Shown: positions 17,812 through 26,863, counted from the first letter of the stretch. The stretch: DNA of 64,000 nt from Halosaccharopolyspora lacisalsi (GCF_014137975.1 NZ_JACGWZ010000006.1:310001-374000); one strand, 5' to 3'. Notes: generated by a model not told the origin, from the letters alone. Made by a program: numbers and translations.

Positions 17812-18231
17812 TCACCGGCGGGCGAGCTGGCCCACTCGCTGATGTGACAGTCCGAGCGCACGGCCGGCATCCCGCAGGCTCACCCCGGCTCGCCGGAGGA
17901 TGCGTACCGCTTCGGCCTGCTCTTCGGCGGCTGCCTGCTGGGTCTGCTGCGCCTGGTCCCGTAGTTCGTCGGCCTGCTGGAGATGAGTGCGTACCTCGTC
18001 CGGAAGTCGAATGTCGAGGTGCAGTTCGATGGCGCTCGGTTCCACTTCGATCCCGTCGGTTTCCTCCAGCATGGCACTGATGAGGTCGCGGGCCACTTCG
18101 TCTGCTTCGGCGAGCGTGCGTCCCTGGGTGACCCGGTCCACTTCGGGCACGTGAACAGCCCACCACTCGCCGTCGCGGGTATGTCCAGCACCTGGCAGAC
18201 ACGAGTGTCCAATAGTTGGTTTACCACACAT
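17812..18231 (-). CDS. HicB-like protein with C-terminal helix-turn-helix
   Basis: About 139 residues. The core TRDGEWWAVHVPEVDRVTQG and TLAEADEVARDLISAML is the partial RNase-H fold of HicB antitoxins. A Gln/Glu-rich linker leads to a C-terminal helix-turn-helix-like end (LRDAGRALGLSHQRVGQLARR). No HicA mRNA interferase ORF is adjacent, so it looks orphaned. The start is unclear: ATG 18231 gives a Cys-containing leader (MCGKPTIGHSC) that does not resemble HicB, whereas a shifted frame begins with VVNQLLDTRVCQ; a start-proximal frameshift is possible. Confidence 0.6.
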   Translation of the reverse strand: MCGKPTIGHSCLPGAGHTRDGEWWAVHVPEVDRVTQGRTLAEADEVARDLISAMLEETDGIEVEPSAIELHLDIRLPDEVRTHLQQADELRDQAQQTQQAAAEEQAEAVRILRRAGVSLRDAGRALGLSHQRVGQLARR

Positions 18232-18251
18232 GAAGGTGTCCAACCCCCGGT

Positions 18252-19743
18252 TCACGAGGCCGAGATGCCGAAGGTCCCGGACGCGCCGGTGAACGGGGTG
18301 ATCCGTCCGGTGACGTCCTTGGCGTCGCCGTGGTGCACGACCCGATACACGCCCGGGGTCGTGTCGGCCGGAACGTCCCAGGTCACGGTCGCCGTGGAGG
18401 CGGCGACGCCCCGGCGTGCCCAGTGGTGCTTCGTCGACCAGTCGCCGTCGTCGGCCACGGCGGTCCAGCCGGAGTCGTCGCGGCGCTGCACTTCGAGGTA
18501 GGTCCCGTCCCGGTGCAGCTCGTTGCCCGGATGAGCGGAGGCGAACACGACCCGGACTTGCTCGCCCGGGCGGTAGGACGCCTCCGGCCCTTCGAGGACG
18601 TCACCGAACTCCTTGCCGAGCGGCGGTGCGTCGAGCACGACCCCGGGTTGCAGCTCGACCTTGCCGCCCTCGGGATCGGCGGAGGGGGAGGGCCCCTCGT
18701 CGCTGGGGCGCCCCGCGGCCATGTCGGTGGCCAGTCTCGCGAACTCCTGCTGGTAGGCGGGCAGCGCCACCGTCCGAACGTGGTGTGTCCGCCCTCGTAG
18801 GACTGCTGGTCGTACTCCTCGGGCGTGGTCAGGTAACCGGCGTAGTCGTTGGCGTAACCGGCCACCAGGACGTCGGCGGTGTCGACACCGAGCCGTCGGG
18901 CGACCGTGCGGCGCAGTCGCAGCCCGGCCACGATGCTGACCTCCTGCGCCAACGCGATCAGATGCAGCGTCCCGATGCGGATCAGCTGGACGGGCAGCAC
19001 CTCGGGCGTCCAGCCCAGCGCCCCGACGGCCAGCAGGACGTCCTTGGGCGCCTGGCAGTCCTGGAGCTCGGGGGAAGCCCGGTACAGGGCCTTGCTGATG
19101 GTGCCGAAGAAGGGGTTGTTCCCGCGCCTTCTTCGAAGATCGAGGGTCCGGGTCCGTCCTCGGCCCCCGCTGCGAACGCGGCACCCAGGACGGCTTCGCA
19201 CGTGGAGTGCGTCCGACCGTCACCGGTGAACTCCGGGAGCACCGTCACCGCGCTCATGTCCACGTGGGACGTGCGGAAGTCCACGCCGCCGCGCATCCGA
19301 CGCCCCGGCTGCCGGGCCAGCTCCGCCGCTGCCTCGTACTGGCGCCGACCGATGATGCGGGTGTTGGCGAACTCGTCGTCGGTCGGTCCTGTACCGGGTT
19401 TCAGCGCCAGGTTCGGGGACATGTCCGCGCTGTTGGACTGGGCGAACGCCGCCACGAAGCCGGGCTCGCCAGAGCGGTGGTCCACGCCGGAGCCCTCCTG
19501 CTCCCAGCGGTAGGCGGCGTACCCCTTGTTGTCCCCGCTGATCAGGGTGTTGTCCGGGCTCAGGCTCGTGGCGTGGGTGGCGAACCAGTTGATCACGCCG
19601 ACCGGCCCGTCCCCGCGCCCCACCAGGTACGGCGCGGATGGCTCGGCGTCGGCCTGTGCGCTCCCGGTGGTCCCGGTGGTGGCGAGTGCGGCGACCGCGC
19701 CCTTGAGCAGTGGTCGCCGTCCCAGCGACGGACCCTCGTGCAT
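18252..19743 (-). pseudogene. Neutral ceramidase, truncated and frameshifted
   Basis: Begins at ATG 19743 (GGAGGT five bases upstream) with a Tat-type signal peptide (GRRPLLKGAVAALATTG, then SAQA). It then enters the middle of a neutral/alkaline ceramidase at GVINWFATHATSLSP and LISGDNKGYAAYRWE, through the Ser-containing SADMSPNL region and THSTCEAVLGAAF. The N-terminal part that carries the first zinc histidines is missing. Reading shifts by one lost base near 19118-19126 (into GNNPFFGTISKALY) and again near 18766-18775 (into VALPAYQQEFARL), ending with the C-terminal immunoglobulin-like domain (GVYRVVHHGDAKDVTGR). Three reading frames are needed, so it cannot make an active enzyme. Sequencing error could explain the shifts but not the missing N-terminal half. 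Confidence 0.87.
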
Positions 19744-19842
19744 CTCGACCTCCGAGGTGATCGTGATGCGGGTCACGGTCGTCGACGAGCAGCTGAAGTG
19801 AAAGTTTTTCATTTTGGTGCCGGATCGATCAGCTGCGGCAGC

Positions 19843-21240
19843 ATGGCGCTCATGCGCCTGGTTTTTTCGGCCGACGAGGCTGAGCAGTACTCCGCCGCTC
19901 GGGACGAGCTCCTGGAGTCCGTCGCCGAGTGGGCGCGACGGAGCGGACGAGAGGGGGACTCGTTCGCCCTGATGGCCGCCCTGGACGGCAAGTACGACCG
20001 CGACGGGAGGCTCGATCGGTGGCGGTCGGCCGATCTGCGCGCGCTGTTGCTGGAGTGGTTTCCCCGCAAGGCCGCTCTGTCGCTGCCGGAGTGCGGCGGT
20101 GTGGTGCCGACGCTGCACGCGCTGGTCGACTTCCTGGGGCAACGTCGGTGGCTGGGCTCCGGCAGCGCTCCGGTGGCCGAGCTGCACGCGACGATCGACG
20201 AGAACCAGCGGGCGTTTCTGGACGCGATGGCCGACGAGCGCAACTACGACATCGGCAAGTTCTGGACCACTCGGATGATCGAGCACGGTGTCGACCCGGA
20301 GGACCAGGACGCCGTGCGGCGGTTCATCGACGCGGTGCACTCCGGTGAGGTCACCGTGGACCAGAGCGTGCTGGACGAGATCATGCGGCGGCGGGAGTCG
20401 GAGGCCGATCCGGTGCCGTCCGGTCCGGAACTGCCCGAACCGGCACCGGTGCGACTGCCCCCGGAACCGGAGCTGATCGAGGCGGCGCGGGCCGCCGACA
20501 TCGTCGCGCGGTTGCGTACGTTCGCCGGATGGCTGGGTACGGGACGTACTCTGACCAGGACCGGCCGCCTGACCGTCGCCCAGGGGCGGGAGCTGGCCGA
20601 ATCGCTCGGCGTGGACCGGTCCGCGCCGGCCAAGACACGCAGCAGCGCGTCGCTGCCGCAGGTCTCGCTGACCGTGGCCTGGGCGAAGAAGGCTGGGATC
20701 GCGCGGACGGTCAAGGGCAAGCTCGTCCCGGTCAAGAAGGCGGCCCCGCTGCTGGACAAGCCGCTCGAACTGTGGGGAAGGGCGTTCGACGCGTTCGGCA
20801 AGCTCGGCGTCGATCTCTGTGACTCCGGAAGCGCTTCGCTGCTGGCGTGCTCGTTCGACGAGGTGCTCCCGGTGCTGTGGTGGGGGCTCTACTCCGGTGG
20901 CGAGTCGCCCCTTCCGGAGGAGCTGCTCCACCTCGCGGTGCGGGACACCCTCGTGGCGACTTTCGATCTCGGGGAAGCCGAGGCGGTGAGCGATGCCCGG
21001 CAGCACCTGTGGCGGCAGGACCTCGCCAGGATGCTCGACGCGTTGCGGGATCTGGGCGCCGTGACCCGGTGGGACAGTGCCGATCCCGCCGATCGGGCCA
21101 AGATCGCCGAGATCTCCGGGCGGGACGATCCGAGCATCACCCTGGTTCGTCCGGCACCGCTCGGACTCTGGAAGATCAACGGGATGCTGCGTGATCAGGG
21201 ATTTTCCGCGCCGGTCGAGGGCGAGGCGACCACCGCGTAG
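19843..21240 (+). CDS. Conserved hypothetical protein, 465 residues
   Basis: Starts at ATG 19843 or 19852 (MRLVFSADEAEQYSAAR); no clear Shine-Dalgarno sequence. It is soluble and mostly helical in composition. A central part (about residues 212-250) reads VARLRTFAGWLGTGRTLTRT then GRLTVAQGRELAESLG, a winged-helix-like arrangement I recall in actinobacterial hypothetical proteins, some annotated near SEC-C or pRiA4b ORF-3-like families. No catalytic motif is evident. Divergent from the ceramidase remnant across about 100 AT-richer bases and ends in a 52-bp palindrome. No function assigned. Confidence 0.75.
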   Translation: MALMRLVFSADEAEQYSAARDELLESVAEWARRSGREGDSFALMAALDGKYDRDGRLDRWRSADLRALLLEWFPRKAALSLPECGGVVPTLHALVDFLGQRRWLGSGSAPVAELHATIDENQRAFLDAMADERNYDIGKFWTTRMIEHGVDPEDQDAVRRFIDAVHSGEVTVDQSVLDEIMRRRESEADPVPSGPELPEPAPVRLPPEPELIEAARAADIVARLRTFAGWLGTGRTLTRTGRLTVAQGRELAESLGVDRSAPAKTRSSASLPQVSLTVAWAKKAGIARTVKGKLVPVKKAAPLLDKPLELWGRAFDAFGKLGVDLCDSGSASLLACSFDEVLPVLWWGLYSGGESPLPEELLHLAVRDTLVATFDLGEAEAVSDARQHLWRQDLARMLDALRDLGAVTRWDSADPADRAKIAEISGRDDPSITLVRPAPLGLWKINGMLRDQGFSAPVEGEATTA

Positions 21241-21274
21241 GTAGATCCGCGTGGCCGCTGAGGTGTTCTTCCCG

Positions 21275-21326
21275 GCCACGCGGGGTTTGTGCAGTTTCGC
21301 GCGAAACTGCACAAACCCCGCGTGGC
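21275..21326. terminator. 52-bp perfect palindrome between convergent genes
   Basis: Two 26-base arms (21275-21300 and 21301-21326) with no spacer and no mismatch; centre TTTCGCGCGAAA. It lies between the hypothetical gene and the convergent peroxidase gene and is the likely terminator for both strands. Confidence 0.82.
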
Positions 21327-21354
21327 TACGGCGGTTACCGGGGTTCGGCGTCCG

Positions 21355-22833
21355 TCACTTCTCCGGTAGTTCCCCGGCGTAGCGCAGGAAGTCGACGATG
21401 CCGAACTCGCTGCCGACGCCACCCACCGTGGGCTCCCAGCGCGGGAACACCGACAGGTAGGAGGTGGGATCGGCCTGCAGCAACCCGACCAGCGTCTCGG
21501 CGACGATGCGCCCGCCCACGGGACCCAGCTGCCTGCCCGCGTGCAGTACCTCGGCTTCCTTGAGCAGGTAGTACCAGAGGTAGATCGGTCCCTCGCTTTC
21601 CAGCTCCTCGTCGCCGAGCGGGATCTCGCCGATCTTGCGGGCGACGTCCTGCCCCGATGGCAGCTGCTGGGTCTCGCTGCGCAGCAGATTGCGCACCACC
21701 AGCGAGCCGAGCTGGGACGGCAGCGCCCCGTCCACCGCACCCGGCACCGTACGCACCGGCAGATCCAGCAGCCGGGAGTTGAGCTTGGCCTCCAGCCGCT
21801 TGGCCTGCGCGGCGCGTACGTCCGGGTCGGCCTGGAAGAAGTACCGCCAGTCCACCTTGTGCTCCGGCGCGACGGGGGACCTGCCGCGGAGGTCGGTGCG
21901 CGGAGTGTCGGGGGCCTCCGGGTCCTCCGGGAACACCGGGGCGAAGAAATCGTCGTTGACTCGATAATGAGAGCGGATGGTGGCGTGGCCGAAGCGGAAC
22001 CCGGCCACCGAGAACTCCACCGGGATGAACGGTCTGTCCCCGGGATCGAAGTAGCGCAGGCCGTTCTCGGTGATGTCGTCCATCAGGTCCCTGCCGACCA
22101 CCAGCGGCAGGAACTGGTGCAGCACGATCCACTGGTAGTGCCACCGCACGATCTGCTGGGCCTTCGCCAGCAGCTCGTCGTAGTAGTTGCCCAGCTCCAT
22201 CAGATCGGTCAGCGGTGTTCCCGCCACGTCGTCCGGCGGCGGGCTCGGTTGCTCGGGGAAACCGGTCCCGAACACGTCGGTGATCTCGCCGGCACGCAGG
22301 TCGTCCACGACGCGGTTGTGGAACTTGGCGAAGGCCAGGTGCAGTTGGGAGATCAGCAGGTTCTCGTCGTTGCGCGGGTCCCCGATCAGCGCGATGCCGT
22401 CGGGAGTGCGCGTGTGGTCGTGGCCCCGGGGATGCAGGGAGAGCTTGGTCTGGTGCGAAGCGGGGTCGTAGAGGACCTCGTTGACCGCGGGCCCGCCTCC
22501 GTAGACGTGGTCGAGGTCGAGCCGGGGCGAGCGGAAGTTGCGCAACGCCTGCGGGTCGGTCTGCTGTCCCAGCATGCTGGTCGGGTCGAAAGTGATGTTG
22601 TGGTCCACGAACTGACCCAGGTAGGTGAATCCCGAGTCGAGAACCGCGCTCTGCTGGTCGTCGGTGGTGCGGCCGCCGTCGACCTTGCCGCCGGGCAGTC
22701 CGAACTCCTCGGCCAGCGGCAGGCCGGTGGCCCTGCGGGGCGGTACGTTCGAGAACATCCGACCGAACCGGCCCGAGAAGGTGCTGCCCTCGGGTACGTG
22801 CTGACCACGGTTCTGACATCCGTGCACTGCCAT
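21355..22833 (-). CDS. Bacterial heme peroxidase (animal/dual-oxidase peroxidase fold)
   Basis: 492 residues from ATG 22833, with GGGGGT six bases upstream (the TTG at 22845 is less likely). Animal-type heme peroxidase family: LGQFVDHNITFDP holds the distal His, SQLHLAFAKFHNRVVDDL the proximal-region His, and FRFGHATIRSHYRV the conserved Arg/Gly-His block. Also present are DLDHVYGGGPAVN and ALIGDPRNDENLLISQLHL. These proteins oxidise small molecules or halides with hydrogen peroxide. No signal peptide is seen, so it is probably cytoplasmic or exported by an unknown route. Monocistronic. Confidence 0.9.
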   Translation of the reverse strand: MAVHGCQNRGQHVPEGSTFSGRFGRMFSNVPPRRATGLPLAEEFGLPGGKVDGGRTTDDQQSAVLDSGFTYLGQFVDHNITFDPTSMLGQQTDPQALRNFRSPRLDLDHVYGGGPAVNEVLYDPASHQTKLSLHPRGHDHTRTPDGIALIGDPRNDENLLISQLHLAFAKFHNRVVDDLRAGEITDVFGTGFPEQPSPPPDDVAGTPLTDLMELGNYYDELLAKAQQIVRWHYQWIVLHQFLPLVVGRDLMDDITENGLRYFDPGDRPFIPVEFSVAGFRFGHATIRSHYRVNDDFFAPVFPEDPEAPDTPRTDLRGRSPVAPEHKVDWRYFFQADPDVRAAQAKRLEAKLNSRLLDLPVRTVPGAVDGALPSQLGSLVVRNLLRSETQQLPSGQDVARKIGEIPLGDEELESEGPIYLWYYLLKEAEVLHAGRQLGPVGGRIVAETLVGLLQADPTSYLSVFPRWEPTVGGVGSEFGIVDFLRYAGELPEK

Positions 22834-23293
22834 GAAGACCCCCAAAATCGGTCACTGGTGCTTGAACGGACAGTGATGACGTCGTGCTTGCGCCTACGTG
22901 ACGTGCTGGCGCGGCGGTGACCCGGTCGGTTCCCGCCTCGTGCCGACCGGCGTCGCGGGATGCGAGTAGGCGGTCATTCGCGGTCTCGCTGCCCCCTCGC
23001 GAGAACTCGCTACTCCTCCAGGTGTGCCGATTTCCCTGATCGGCTGAGGGTGAAAGTAGGAGGTTGACTACTCAGTGGCAATGACCGGCGTTGTGAACCA
23101 CTCGAATGGAGCAGGGGTTTCAAACGGGGTGAGCAGTCCGTCGCGGAGGAACGCTACGCCCCAGAAGAAGGAAAAGTTTCTGCGGTGAAGGTATTTTCCG
23201 GTAAATATTGCTTTCGATCATGCTGAGTAGTAGTAATTTTATGCAACGGGTCGATGTGCCGGGCAAGGTTGTCACCGTGATCGGAGGCCGAAC
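22834..23293. other. 460-base intergenic interval with divergent promoters
   Basis: No coding-like ORF. The half nearest lat (about 23180-23250) is unusually AT-rich for this window, consistent with a promoter region. GGAGGCCGAAC directly precedes the lat ATG. Confidence 0.55.
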
Positions 23294-24637
23294 ATGACCG
23301 TGCAGCAGGAAACCGTCCTCGAGGCGACCAAGGACCCAGTCACCGAATTGCGTGAACGCGTGACGGGCGACCTGCTCGACGTCGTGGTGGATCTGGAGTC
23401 GGGACGCGGCTGTCGTCTGCGGGACGCGCGCGACGGCACCGAGTACCTCGACATGACGATGTTCTTCAGTTCCGCGCCGCTGGGGCACGGCCACCCGGGG
23501 CTGCGGGAGCCGGACTTCGAGGCGGCGCTGGTGCGGGCCGGCCGCGTCAAGCCGGCCAACCCCGACTTCGCCACCACCGAGCAGGCCCGTTTCGCCGAGA
23601 CGTTCCAGCGCGTGCTGGGGGATCCGCGGCTGCCGCTGCTGTTCTTCATCGACGGCGGAACGCTGGCCGTGGAGAACGCGTTGAAGGTCGCCTTCGACTG
23701 GAAGACCAAGATCAATGCGAGGAAGGGGCTGGCCGTTCGGGGTTCGCGGGTGCTGCACCTCGAACACGCCTTCCACGGCCGCAGTGGCTACACGCTGTCA
23801 CTGACCAATACCGATCCGGTCAAGATCCGGGACTATCCGATGTTCGACTGGCCGCGCATCCCGAGCCCTGCCGTCGTCCCCGGTGAGGACTGGGACGACC
23901 CCGAGCTCCTCCCGGAGGAGCGCGTGGCGGTGGAAGCCGCCGGAGCGGCGCTGCGGCGGTACGGCCACGAGATCGCGTGCTTCTGCTACGAACCCGTGCA
24001 GGGCGAAGGTGGAGACCGACACCTCCGGCCGGCCTTCCTGCACGCGATGCAGGAGCTCTGCGGCGAGCACGACGTGCTCACCGTGGCCGACGAGGTGCAG
24101 ACCGGTGGCGGACTCACCGGCAGTGCCTGGGCGTACCAGACGCTCGGGCTCTCGCCCGACCTGGTCGCGTTCGGCAAACGAGTGCAGGTGTGCGGAGTGA
24201 TGGGTGGTCGGCGGGTGCTCGACGTCCCCGACAACGCCTTCCGCGAGGGCAGCCGTATCAGCTCCACCTGGGGTGGTGCGCTGACGGACATGGTGCGTGC
24301 GACCCGGATTCTGGAGGTGGTCGAGGACGAGCACCTGCTGGACAGCAGTCGCCGCATGGGCGAGCTGCTGTTGTCCGAGCTGCGTGTGCTGTCCTCGGAG
24401 TTCCCCTCGCTGGTCGAAGCTCCGCGCGGGCGGGGTCTGATGTGCGCGATCGACTTCACCGACCCGGCGCTGCGTGACAGGGCGATCGCGGTCGCCCGCG
24501 AGCACCACAACGTACTGTTCCTGCCCTCGGGGCCGCGGTCGCTGCGCTGGCGTCCGTCGTTGTCGGTTCGGAAGGACGAGATCGCCGACGCGGTGCTGTC
24601 GCTGCGCAAGACCCTCGGCGAACTGGCACCGGGATGA
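23294..24637 (+). CDS. lat: L-lysine 6-aminotransferase
   Basis: 447 residues. PLP-dependent class III aminotransferase that moves the epsilon-amino group of lysine to 2-oxoglutarate. Diagnostic for Lat: FFIDGGTLAVENALKVAFDWK (residues about 116-136), EPVQGEGGDRH, VADEVQTGGG, and the PLP lysine in AFGKRVQVCGVMGG. The product, piperideine-6-carboxylate, feeds lysine catabolism or beta-lactam precursors. No partner dehydrogenase or beta-lactam genes are adjacent. In M. tuberculosis lat is a starvation-induced gene (from memory). Confidence 0.94.
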   Translation: MTVQQETVLEATKDPVTELRERVTGDLLDVVVDLESGRGCRLRDARDGTEYLDMTMFFSSAPLGHGHPGLREPDFEAALVRAGRVKPANPDFATTEQARFAETFQRVLGDPRLPLLFFIDGGTLAVENALKVAFDWKTKINARKGLAVRGSRVLHLEHAFHGRSGYTLSLTNTDPVKIRDYPMFDWPRIPSPAVVPGEDWDDPELLPEERVAVEAAGAALRRYGHEIACFCYEPVQGEGGDRHLRPAFLHAMQELCGEHDVLTVADEVQTGGGLTGSAWAYQTLGLSPDLVAFGKRVQVCGVMGGRRVLDVPDNAFREGSRISSTWGGALTDMVRATRILEVVEDEHLLDSSRRMGELLLSELRVLSSEFPSLVEAPRGRGLMCAIDFTDPALRDRAIAVAREHHNVLFLPSGPRSLRWRPSLSVRKDEIADAVLSLRKTLGELAPG

Positions 24638-24676
24638 CGCTCCGCCTTCGGTGACCGAGCCTTCCGCGGTCGGTGG

Positions 24677-24704
24677 TTACCCGGTTTCGCGCGAAACCGG
24701 GTAA
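24677..24704. terminator. 28-bp perfect palindrome between lat and the MFS gene
   Basis: TTACCCGGTTTCGC (24677-24690) followed at once by its reverse complement (24691-24704). It shares the centre GTTTCGCGCGAAAC with the palindrome at 21275. It lies between convergent stop codons. Confidence 0.8.
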
Positions 24705-24716
24705 TCCTTGAGGGGA

Positions 24717-26234
24717 TCAGGTGCGGCGCAGCACCCACCACGCCTGCAGAGCGGCGTAGGACATGATCGCCGCACCGAGCAGGCTCGTCAGGTGGACACC
24801 GTGCGTGAAGGCGTGCACGGCCGCCTCGCGGAGCGCGCTCGCCTGCGCGGGAGGAAGGTCGGCTGCCACGGCCATCGCGCCGCCGAGGGTGTCGTGGGCG
24901 GTCTCCTGCGCGGACTCGGTGACGTCGGCGGGTGCCGAGCCGAACCCGCTGCGGTAGATCAGGTTCAGGAAGCTGCCCAGAATCGCCGTGCCCATCGCGG
25001 CGCCGAGCTCGTAACCGGTCTCGGAGATGGCCGAGGCGCCACCGGCCTTGCTCGCGGGCACCGCACTCATGATCACGTCGTTGGTGGCGGTCTCGGCGAT
25101 CCCGGCTCCGGTCCCGGTCAGGACGAAGGCGATCACGACCAGGCCGATACCGCCGTCGACCGGTAGCAGCGTCATCACCAGGTAGCCCAGCGTGCTGCAC
25201 AGCATGCTCGCGCCGACCAGTTCCGCGAGTCGAATCCGGCGCAGCAGTCGCACGGTCACCAGCGAGGCCGGGATGGACAGCACCAGCCCCGGAAGCAGCA
25301 CCAGCCCGGCTTCCAGCGGGTTCAGGTTCAGCACGAGTTGCAGGTACTGGGTGATGAAGAACAGGCCGCCGACCATCACGAACACCGCGAGCAGGTTGCT
25401 GACCACGGCGACGCCGAACCGGGAGTTGGCGAACAGTTGCATGTCCAGCATCGGCGCGGGAATGCGGTGCTGGCGGCGGACGAAGAGCACGGTGGTGCAC
25501 ACCGCGACGATCATCGCGGCGGTGGCCGTGGCCGACCCCCCGTGCTCGGCGAGTTGTTTGATGCCGAAGACCAGGCTCAGCAGGGCGAGCAGGGACAGCG
25601 CCGCGCTCGGCACGTCGTAGCGTCCCGGCGCCGGATCGCGGGACTCCGGAATCAGCATCGGGCCGACGATCAGCAGCAGGACCGCGACCGGTGCGTTGAT
25701 CAGGAAGACCGAGCCCCACCAGAAGTGGCCGAGCAACCACCCGCCGAGGACGGGGCCGAACGCGGCGCCACCGGCGAAGGTCGCCGTCCACGCCGCGATG
25801 GCGGTGGTTCGCGTGCGCGAGTCGGGGAAGATGTTGCGGATCAGCGACAGGGTCGAGGGCATCAGCGTCGCGCCCGCGACCCCCTGCAGGGCGCGTGCCG
25901 CGATGAGCATGCCCGCGCTGGAGGAGAACGCTGCCAGGATCGAGGCGGCGCCGAATCCGGCCGCTCCGATCAGCAGCAGGCGTCTTCGCCCGATGCGGTC
26001 ACCGAGCGTGCCCACGGTGACCAGCAGTCCGGCGAGCATCAACGAGTAGATGTCGATGATCCAGAGCAGCTGACTGCCGGTGGGGCGCAGCTCCCGGCTG
26101 AGTTCCGGTACGGCGAACCCCAGCACCGTGTTGTCCACGGATACCAGCAGGACCGGCAGGAGCAGGGTCGCCAGGGCGAACCACTGCTTGTTCGTCGTCG
26201 AGGGCACCGGGGTGGTGCGTGTCATCGTCGTCAT
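24717..26234 (-). CDS. MFS multidrug transporter, DHA2 (14-helix) type
   Basis: 505 residues, 14 predicted membrane helices. Proton-driven drug exporter of the QacA/SmvA kind: motif ALATLLLPVLLVSVDNTVL in helix 1, GTLGDRIGRRRLLLIG between helices 2 and 3, and ALQGVAGATLMPSTLSLI in helix 4. Start ATG 26234, with ATG 26225 also possible. The start codon is only a few bases from a perfect operator palindrome shared with the divergent TetR gene. The substrate is unknown. Confidence 0.93.
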   Translation of the reverse strand: MTTMTRTTPVPSTTNKQWFALATLLLPVLLVSVDNTVLGFAVPELSRELRPTGSQLLWIIDIYSLMLAGLLVTVGTLGDRIGRRRLLLIGAAGFGAASILAAFSSSAGMLIAARALQGVAGATLMPSTLSLIRNIFPDSRTRTTAIAAWTATFAGGAAFGPVLGGWLLGHFWWGSVFLINAPVAVLLLIVGPMLIPESRDPAPGRYDVPSAALSLLALLSLVFGIKQLAEHGGSATATAAMIVAVCTTVLFVRRQHRIPAPMLDMQLFANSRFGVAVVSNLLAVFVMVGGLFFITQYLQLVLNLNPLEAGLVLLPGLVLSIPASLVTVRLLRRIRLAELVGASMLCSTLGYLVMTLLPVDGGIGLVVIAFVLTGTGAGIAETATNDVIMSAVPASKAGGASAISETGYELGAAMGTAILGSFLNLIYRSGFGSAPADVTESAQETAHDTLGGAMAVAADLPPAQASALREAAVHAFTHGVHLTSLLGAAIMSYAALQAWWVLRRT

Positions 26235-26237
26235 ATC

Positions 26238-26272
26238 AACCGTCCGGACGGTTTAGTGAGCCGTCCGGACGG
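26238..26272. promoter_or_regulatory. Twin TetR operators between the MFS and TetR genes
   Basis: AACCGTCCGGACGGTT (26238-26253) and CCGTCCGGACGG (26261-26272) share the core CCGTCCGGACGG; their centres are 21 bases apart, two helical turns. A TATAGT -10 hexamer on the plus strand (26273-26278) adjoins the second copy. Confidence 0.9.
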
Positions 26273-26304
26273 TATAGTAACCCTGCGGAAGATAGGGTTC
26301 AACC

Positions 26305-26856
26305 GTGGCAACCACACGCACGCGCGACCGCATCCTGGATGCGCTGCAACGCATCCTGCTCAGGCACGGGACGGCAGCTGTGACCCTGGAGTCGGTGGCC
26401 GCCGAGGCCGGGGTCTCCAAGGGCGGCCTGCTTTACCACTTCCGGTCCAAACAGGCGCTGCTGCAGGGGCTCACGGTGCGGTTGAGCGAGGACGCCGAGG
26501 CCGAGTTCGCCCAGGCGGAGCAGGAGGGCGTCGACGTCGCCCGCTACTTCCTGGAGACCTCGTTGCCCGGTTCCGACGAGGAGATGGCGCTGTACTGGTC
26601 GGTGATCGCCGCGCTGCGCACCGCCGAGGGGCTCACCGACGACGGTGCCCGGGTGCTGGCCCGCGTGTTCGGTCGTTGGTCGGAGTTGTTGACCGACTAC
26701 ATCGGTGATCCCGTGCTCGCGGAGACCGTCCGGCTCGTCGGCGACGGTCTCTACCTCAGCGCCCTGGCCGGGCTGCCCCAGCCGGAGCCACACGTGCTCC
26801 GCGAGATCTTCGACCGCCTGCTCACGAAGGTGTCCCAGGTGCGCGGGGACCCCTGA
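26305..26856 (+). CDS. TetR-family repressor
   Basis: 183 residues from GTG 26305. N-terminal helix-turn-helix: RDRILDALQRILLRHGTA, LESVAAEAGVSKGGLLYHF. The C-terminal domain is helical (TetR_C type). TAGGGT at 26293-26298 lies six bases before the GTG without a Shine-Dalgarno sequence, suggesting a leaderless mRNA. It is divergent from the MFS gene with two palindromic operators in the spacer, so it most likely represses both itself and the exporter. Ends 7 bases from the convergent pmt stop. Confidence 0.92.
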   Translation: MATTRTRDRILDALQRILLRHGTAAVTLESVAAEAGVSKGGLLYHFRSKQALLQGLTVRLSEDAEAEFAQAEQEGVDVARYFLETSLPGSDEEMALYWSVIAALRTAEGLTDDGARVLARVFGRWSELLTDYIGDPVLAETVRLVGDGLYLSALAGLPQPEPHVLREIFDRLLTKVSQVRGDP

Positions 26857-26863
26857 AGGAGCC

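Noticed and set aside
19799-19811. TGAAA-GTT-TTTCA inverted repeat in the ceramidase/hypothetical spacer
   Set aside because: Five-base arms in AT-rich DNA are too short to support an operator call.
10541-26856. Possible integrated island at tRNA-Ala
   Set aside because: The following 16 kb is less syntenic, but there is no integrase, no second copy of the tRNA 3' end, and codon use is like the rest of the window.
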